Assembly: GCF_025354735.1 (NCBI RefSeq)
Contig: NZ_JANXMI010000224.1
Span: forward strand, 1-35,603
DNA length: 35,603 nucleotides
Source: Rugamonas sp.
Lineage (GTDB): Bacteria; Pseudomonadota; Gammaproteobacteria; Burkholderiales; Burkholderiaceae_D
Direction of reading: 5' to 3'
This document shows, piece by piece, positions 31,776 to 35,603 of this stretch. The notes under the pieces are model-generated. The model saw nothing but the letters and a program-made list of their open reading frames with translations, ran no database searches and was not told where the DNA came from. Each line of letters begins with the position of its first letter. Position 1 is the first letter of the stretch. A program made the translations under genes and the position numbers.

Positions 31776-32660
31776 ATGATAGATCAACTTTCCGCCCTCC
31801 GGCTGTTCGTGCGCGTGGCGCGCAGCGGCAGCTTTTCGCGCGCGGCGCGCGAACAACATATCACCCAGCCCACCGCCTCGCGCACCATCGCGGCGCTGGA
31901 GACGGAAATCGGCGCGGCCTTGTTTACGCGCACCACGCGCGCGCTGACATTGACCGAGGCGGGGGCCGACTATCTGGAGCGCATCGAAACGCTGCTCGAT
32001 GCGCTCGACCAGGCCAACCACGCGGTGCGCGGCTCTGGCGAATTGCGCGGCGTGCTGCGGGTGGGCTTGTCGTCGTCGATGGCGGTGCGGGCTGTGATCC
32101 CGCTGCTGCCAAGCTTCGCCGAGGCCCATCCGGCGCTGCGGATCGAACTCATCATCAACGATCAGCGCCAGGATTTGATCGTCGAGGGCGTCGATATCGC
32201 GCTGCGCTTCGGCGCCATGGCCGATTCGGGCGCGGTGGCGCGGCTGCTGGTCAGGTGGCCGCGCCTGATCGCGGCGGCGCCGTCCTACCTGGCGCGCCGG
32301 GGCGTGCCGCGGTCGCCCGCCGAGCTGGCGCGGCACAGCGCCATCCTGCCCCACGCCGGCGTCGGCGCCGGCTGGACCTTCCGCCGCGATGGGCAGGAAA
32401 CGACGGTGCGGGTCGACGGTCAGATCATGGTGACGGCCCACGACGGCGCCATCGCCGCCGCCGTGGCCGGACTGGGCATCGTCGCGGCGACGCGGCTGTC
32501 GTGCCGGCTGGAGCTGGCCAGCGGCGCGCTGGTGCCGCTGCTGGCCGAGTGGGAAATGAGCGACGTGACGGTCAACGCGGTGTTCGCCAGCGGACGCGCG
32601 GCCAAGCCGGCCGCGCGCGCGTTGGCGCAATTTCTGATCGAACGGCTGCCGCAGTTGTAG
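31776..32660 (+). CDS. LysR-family transcriptional regulator
   Basis: A 294-residue LysR protein. The DNA-binding domain begins MIDQLSALRLFVRVARSGSFSRAAREQHITQPTASRTIAALETEIGAALF. The effector domain includes VEGVDIALRFGAMADSG and the last-third hinge GAIAAAVAGLGIVAATRLS. The start at 31776 fits the helix-turn-helix position. No strong ribosome site is present, and the upstream frame extension is not family-like. It ends 18 bases before the convergent SDR gene. Its target could be that gene, the ene-reductase gene upstream, or something distant. Confidence 0.9.
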   Translation: MIDQLSALRLFVRVARSGSFSRAAREQHITQPTASRTIAALETEIGAALFTRTTRALTLTEAGADYLERIETLLDALDQANHAVRGSGELRGVLRVGLSSSMAVRAVIPLLPSFAEAHPALRIELIINDQRQDLIVEGVDIALRFGAMADSGAVARLLVRWPRLIAAAPSYLARRGVPRSPAELARHSAILPHAGVGAGWTFRRDGQETTVRVDGQIMVTAHDGAIAAAVAGLGIVAATRLSCRLELASGALVPLLAEWEMSDVTVNAVFASGRAAKPAARALAQFLIERLPQL

Positions 32661-32678
32661 GCCGCGGCAGCCGGGAGC

Positions 32679-33431
32679 TTACATGCCCGAGCCGCCGCCC
32701 ACGCGCAGCGTCTCGCCGGTGATGTAGCGGGCGTCGTCGGACGCCAGGAACACGGCCGGCAAGGCGACCTCGTCCGGCTGGCCGGCGCGGCCCAGCGGCG
32801 TGATCGACAGCAAGTGTTTTTCCAGGTCGGAGTCGGGGATGCCGGCGGCGACCAGGCCTTCGGTGACGATCATGCCGGGGTTGATGGCGTTGACGCGGAT
32901 ATTGCGGCCGGCCAGTTCCTTGGCCATCGACCTGGTGATGGCGTCGACCGCCGCCTTCGAGCTGGCGTAGATCAGGGCCGTCGGCGGCGCCATCGTGCTG
33001 ACCACGGAGCTGAGGTTGACGATGGCTCCGCCGCTGGCCGGGAACAAAGGCGAGGCGGCTTTGCTCACCAGCAGCAGGCCGAGCACGTTGATGTCGTAGA
33101 TCTGGCGATACGATTCGGGCGTGATCGCTTCGAGCGGCGCGAAGTTGTAAATGCCGGCGTTGTTGACCAGCACGTCGACGCGGCCGAACTGCTCCTTGAC
33201 GGCCTCGAACAGGCGCGCCACTTCGCTTTCGACGGCGACGTCGGCGCCGATGGCGACGGCCTTGCCGCCGGCGGCGACGATCTCGCCGACGACTTTTTCG
33301 GCGCCGGCGCGGCTGCTGGCGTAATTGACGACGACGGTGGCGCCGGCGGCGGCCATCTGCTTGGCGATGGCGGCGCCTATGCCTTTGGATGCACCGGTGA
33401 CGACGGCGATTTTGTTATCGAGCTTGTTCAT
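32679..33431 (-). CDS. SDR-family oxidoreductase (FabG-like)
   Basis: A 250-residue short-chain dehydrogenase. Cofactor motif TGASKGIG is near residue 13, NNAGIYNF follows, and SSVVSTMAPPTALIYASSKAAVDAI carries the Ser-Tyr-Lys catalytic group. RVNAINPGMIVTEG and a C-terminal GETLRVGGGSGM complete the fold. Early basic or Ser residues after the second strand (YASSRAG) suggest NADPH preference. AAGGAAA upstream supports the ATG at 33431. The substrate is not predictable; similar genes next to LysR regulators often act on xenobiotic aldehydes or ketones. Confidence 0.92.
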   Translation of the reverse strand: MNKLDNKIAVVTGASKGIGAAIAKQMAAAGATVVVNYASSRAGAEKVVGEIVAAGGKAVAIGADVAVESEVARLFEAVKEQFGRVDVLVNNAGIYNFAPLEAITPESYRQIYDINVLGLLLVSKAASPLFPASGGAIVNLSSVVSTMAPPTALIYASSKAAVDAITRSMAKELAGRNIRVNAINPGMIVTEGLVAAGIPDSDLEKHLLSITPLGRAGQPDEVALPAVFLASDDARYITGETLRVGGGSGM

Positions 33432-33615
33432 ATTTTCCTTGATGGGCGGTGACTGGAAACCGGTTTAAACTAACGCCGGGATGCAGGTCAATATAGGCGC
33501 CATCAAAGGCGACGGGTAGTCACAGGGTCAGTATAAGACTTATCGAGGCGGCGTATCAATGCACGCCATTTCCGTATAACGCCGTGTCGACGCGGCCGCC
33601 CTGCCCAGGAATCGC

Positions 33616-34389
33616 CTATTTTTTCTCGCCGCCCGGCGGATTTTTTTCGTCGCCATATACCTGTTTCCGGTATCGCTCGATCAGACCTTCGCGTTTCATT
33701 TCGCTGAGGGCATGAGCAAGCCTGGGCACCAGATCGGCATGGCGCTTGTTCAAATAGGCGTAGCCATCGACCACTTCCATCGTCGCTATCTTGTGTATGC
33801 CGGCATTTTTAAATTCATCGCTTTGCAGCGCCGCTTCCACGGAGAATTCCAGGTCGATAAAAACATCCGACCGGTGGCGCTCCAGCTTTCTGAGTCCCAG
33901 TTTTATTTCGTACGCCGTCGATAGCAGGGCAGCCGGGACCACCGGTGGCAGCATTTGTTCGCAGTAGGTGACACCGGCAAGATATTCCACCCGCAAACCG
34001 CTGTCGGCCAGCGACGACCAACCACCGGATAACTTCAGCGGTTCGAGCGCGTAGGCGGAAAATGCGCCTGAAAAATGCGGGATGGGGACGCGCAACAAGT
34101 TTGGATGATGGGCCCCGTAGCTTTTTACTCTTTGAATTTCGCCGTCCACCGCACCACTATCGGCCAGCGCGCTGGCGCGCTTGGCAGGATATACGCGATA
34201 TTCCATTTGATATCCGACTCTGCGTAGCGCCTCGCTATAAATGAGGCTTAACCAGGTTCTAAAGTTCAGGTCTAAATTGTCCACTCCCGCCAGCAGCAGG
34301 ACAGGAAGCGCCGGCGCCGGCGCCGCGGAGGCGTACACCGACGACAGCGCAATTGGCAGCAGGATCAAACGCAAAAAACAGCGCTTCAT
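33616..34389 (-). CDS. Periplasmic solute-binding-like protein (SBP_bac_3/transporter substrate-binding fold)
   Basis: A 257-residue exported protein. The signal peptide starts MKRCFLRLILLPIALSSVYASA. The mature part shows the two-lobed pattern of family 3 binding proteins: FRTWLSLIYSEALRRVGYQMEYRVYPAKRASALADSGAVDGEIQRV, and a C-terminal lobe with DGYAYLNKRHADLVPRLAHALSEMKREGLIERYRKQVYGD. No permease or ATPase genes adjoin it, so it may be an orphan sensor or part of a distant transport or signalling system. The ATG at 34389 is selected for the signal peptide; longer frames upstream have no support. The ligand is unknown. Confidence 0.8.
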   Translation of the reverse strand: MKRCFLRLILLPIALSSVYASAAPAPALPVLLLAGVDNLDLNFRTWLSLIYSEALRRVGYQMEYRVYPAKRASALADSGAVDGEIQRVKSYGAHHPNLLRVPIPHFSGAFSAYALEPLKLSGGWSSLADSGLRVEYLAGVTYCEQMLPPVVPAALLSTAYEIKLGLRKLERHRSDVFIDLEFSVEAALQSDEFKNAGIHKIATMEVVDGYAYLNKRHADLVPRLAHALSEMKREGLIERYRKQVYGDEKNPPGGEKK

Positions 34390-34745
34390 GAAAAGTGGGC
34401 ACGGCCTCGTAGCCGGCCTGATTTTTCCAGCCCCCGTTGCGAAGGGGCCCGCATGGGCCGGCAATTCCTGATACTCGTTTTCGCGCTGCGGCGTCATCGC
34501 TATCTTTCATGCACCCGCCCGCTGGCGGCTAGAACGGGCATATCACACCATATCAACAACGGCAACTTTAACTCATTTAACAAGAAATGAGCCATCGAGC
34601 GCGTAGAAATTCCAGGCCGGAACGGCGTCGATGTCCTGACATTCATAAATTCATAAAAACTGAATGTATATGAAAATTTTTGCGTATTGATTCACGAAGA
34701 TGAAGACAATATAGTTATCTCACACCAACTCACCGAGAGATGCAA
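34390..34745. other. Divergent intergenic region
   Basis: About 356 bases between the divergent solute-binding and ABM genes. The right half holds the ABM promoter. The left part shows no supported gene and no RNA signature. Confidence 0.5.
34687..34715 (+). promoter_or_regulatory. Sigma70-type promoter of the ABM gene
   Basis: TTGATT (34687-34692), a 17-base spacer and TATAGT (34710-34715) lie 30 bases before the start codon. The region is AT-rich relative to its surroundings. Confidence 0.55.
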
Positions 34746-35093
34746 ATGAATACTTTGACCAAACCCGCGAATGAAACCGTCGCGTTTATTGTCCGCCTTC
34801 AGGCGCGTCCAGAAGAACGTGAACGGATGCGCACGATGTTATTCGACGTGGTTGATGCCATGGCGAAAGAGCCGGATTTCATTAACACCTGGGTGCATGA
34901 AGATCAGGCTGAGCCGAACACAGTCGTCCTTTACGAAACCTGGGCTTGCAGCCGCGAGACATTTATGGCCCGGCACTTGAGCAAGCCGTATCGCCAAGCG
35001 TACGAAGCCGCCCTGCCTGAGCTGCTCGCCGCCGAGCGCACCATTACTTTCCTGACCGAATTGCGCGCCTACCCGGGCCGCACCGAGAGTTGA
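34746..35093 (+). CDS. Antibiotic biosynthesis monooxygenase (ABM) domain protein
   Basis: A 115-residue YgiN-like protein of the dimeric alpha/beta barrel fold. It has VAFIVRLQARPEERERMRTMLFDVVDAMAKEPDFINTWVHEDQAEPNTVVLYETW, the usual single ABM repeat. The latter part reads FMARHLSKPYRQAYEAALPELLAAERTITFLTEL. Members act as cofactor-free quinol monooxygenases or bind haem (IsdG-like), and which applies here is not clear. The start at 34746 is preferred because GAGAG is seven bases upstream; the in-frame ATG at 34740 overlaps that site. It stands alone, with a good promoter upstream and a hairpin 48 bases downstream. Confidence 0.85.
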   Translation: MNTLTKPANETVAFIVRLQARPEERERMRTMLFDVVDAMAKEPDFINTWVHEDQAEPNTVVLYETWACSRETFMARHLSKPYRQAYEAALPELLAAERTITFLTELRAYPGRTES

Positions 35094-35134
35094 ACCGGGG
35101 TGTACGCTGCCGGTAAATAAGTCACGAGTGACAA

Positions 35135-35159
35135 AAGAAAAAGCCACCCGAAGGTGGCT
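35135..35159 (-). terminator. Rho-independent terminator of the tRNA genes
   Basis: On the minus strand AGCCACC-TTCG-GGTGGCT forms a UUCG-capped stem followed by TTTTCTTTT. It lies 39 bases beyond tRNA-Cys. On the plus strand the same stem, followed by a looser T-rich tract, could also end ABM transcription. Confidence 0.85.
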
Positions 35160-35197
35160 GTGTCTTTGTTTAACTACGTTTTCGTAGTCACTGAATT

Positions 35198-35271
35198 TGG
35201 AGGCGAGGATCGGAATCGAACCGACCTAGACGGCTTTGCAGGCCGCTGCATAACCTCTTTGCTACCTCGCC
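35198..35271 (-). tRNA. tRNA-Cys (GCA)
   Basis: The 74-base minus-strand gene begins GGCGAGG and ends with an encoded CCA; the acceptor stem GGCGAGG pairs with CCTCGCC. The anticodon arm CGGCC-TGCAAAGCCG presents GCA, and the T arm contains GGTTCGATTCC. All arms pair normally. Confidence 0.95.
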
Positions 35272-35314
35272 AGAGGGTCTTGCGAAACGCCACAGCTCGC
35301 TGTAGCGCTTATTA

Positions 35315-35343
35315 AAAAGGGAAGCCAGTGCGGCTTCCCTTTT
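35315..35343 (-). terminator. Hairpin terminator between the two tRNA genes
   Basis: AAAAGGGAAGCC and GGCTTCCCTTTT form a 12-bp stem with a 5-base loop. On the minus strand the stem is followed by TTTTT. It separates tRNA-Gly from tRNA-Cys and could attenuate transcription into the second gene, or serve both strands. Confidence 0.75.
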
Positions 35344-35350
35344 AGAATTC

Positions 35351-35426
35351 TGGAGCGGGAGAAGAGTCTCGAACTCTCGACCTCAACCTTGGCAAGGTTG
35401 CGCTCTACCAACTGAGCTACTCCCGC
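35351..35426 (-). tRNA. tRNA-Gly (GCC)
   Basis: The 76-base minus-strand gene begins GCGGGAG, has the D-arm AGCTCAGTTGGTAGAGC, and an anticodon arm AACCT-TGCCAAGGTT presenting GCC. The T-arm is GAGTTCGAGACTC and the 3' CCA is encoded. Confidence 0.96.
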
Positions 35427-35543
35427 GTGGAGAGGCCGTATTATGACAGAGCCGCGACAAAAACACCAGTGCCCGATGCCAACTTTTTCCGGAAACAGCG
35501 ATGGTGTAAGCTGTGGCCGCACTGTCAACATAAAGGGATGTGA

Positions 35544-35603
35544 ATGGATTCGATCGAAGTGGTGCTGGTGATGCTGCTGGCGGTGGTGGCCAGCGCCTAT
35601 TTG
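35544..35603 (+). CDS. Membrane protein start, probable Na+/H+ antiporter (partial)
   Basis: The first 20 codons, MDSIEVVLVMLLAVVASAYL, resemble the start of CPA1-type Na+/H+ antiporters of related bacteria. These open MxxxEIVLVxLLxVxASGxL before a conserved PLPLVQI helix. AAGGGA upstream fits as ribosome site. The gene runs off the right edge, so this rests on a short segment. Confidence 0.5.
   Translation, partial: MDSIEVVLVMLLAVVASAYL

Noticed and set aside
1-35603. CRISPR array, prophage or large integrated island
   Set aside because: No regularly spaced repeats, integrase gene or phage structural gene was seen; only the two insertion sequences indicate mobility.

Overview
The window looks like chromosome of a GC-rich betaproteobacterium, most likely Oxalobacteraceae (Massilia, Duganella or Janthinobacterium type). 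This is inferred from the GC-rich codon use, the PEP-CTERM exported protein, an LpxO-type lipid A hydroxylase, a DUF3141 PHA-synthase-like hydrolase, a 3-hydroxybutyrate dehydrogenase and the density of LysR regulators. No marker gene in the window settles the genus.

Layout. Bases 1-4800 are an accessory, AT-richer zone. It holds the end of an IS66-type element running off the left edge, about 1.1 kb with no convincing gene, a lone PEP-CTERM protein, and a complete IS4-family (IS50-like) element. That element has perfect 17-bp terminal repeats and a 9-bp target duplication, and its transposase is frameshifted. An orphan membrane protein follows. From 4.9 to 11.9 kb there is ordinary accessory metabolism: an autoregulated marR-MFS-GIY-YIG operon, a GNAT/M24 peptidase pair, a glutathione transferase divergent from a LysR gene, and lpxO. 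From 12.0 to 15.1 kb, two small His/Cys-rich membrane proteins precede a TonB-dependent receptor. From 15.3 to 20.3 kb come the DUF3141 protein, an MscS channel overlapping it tail to tail, and several small hypothetical proteins.

The most interesting block is 21.3-25.9 kb. A sigma70-like promoter whose -10 lies inside a 16/19 Fur box drives five tightly packed genes. They encode a di-heme peroxidase-like lipoprotein, an outer-membrane porin (split by one in-frame TAA), an exported FMN-binding protein with the SGAT flavinylation motif, an ApbE flavin transferase, and a four-helix membrane protein with several histidines near its helices. Together they read as an iron-starvation-induced, flavin-based electron-transfer chain across the envelope, perhaps reducing ferric iron or supporting iron uptake. 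The substrate and direction of electron flow are inferred.

From 26.1 to 33.4 kb there is a carboxymuconolactone-decarboxylase-like protein with 3-hydroxybutyrate dehydrogenase. A LysR gene divergent from a VOC protein, an MFS exporter and an Old Yellow Enzyme follows, and then a second LysR gene convergent with an SDR. The right end has a periplasmic solute-binding-like protein, an ABM monooxygenase, tRNA-Gly(GCC) and tRNA-Cys(GCA) with their terminators, and the first codons of a probable Na+/H+ antiporter.
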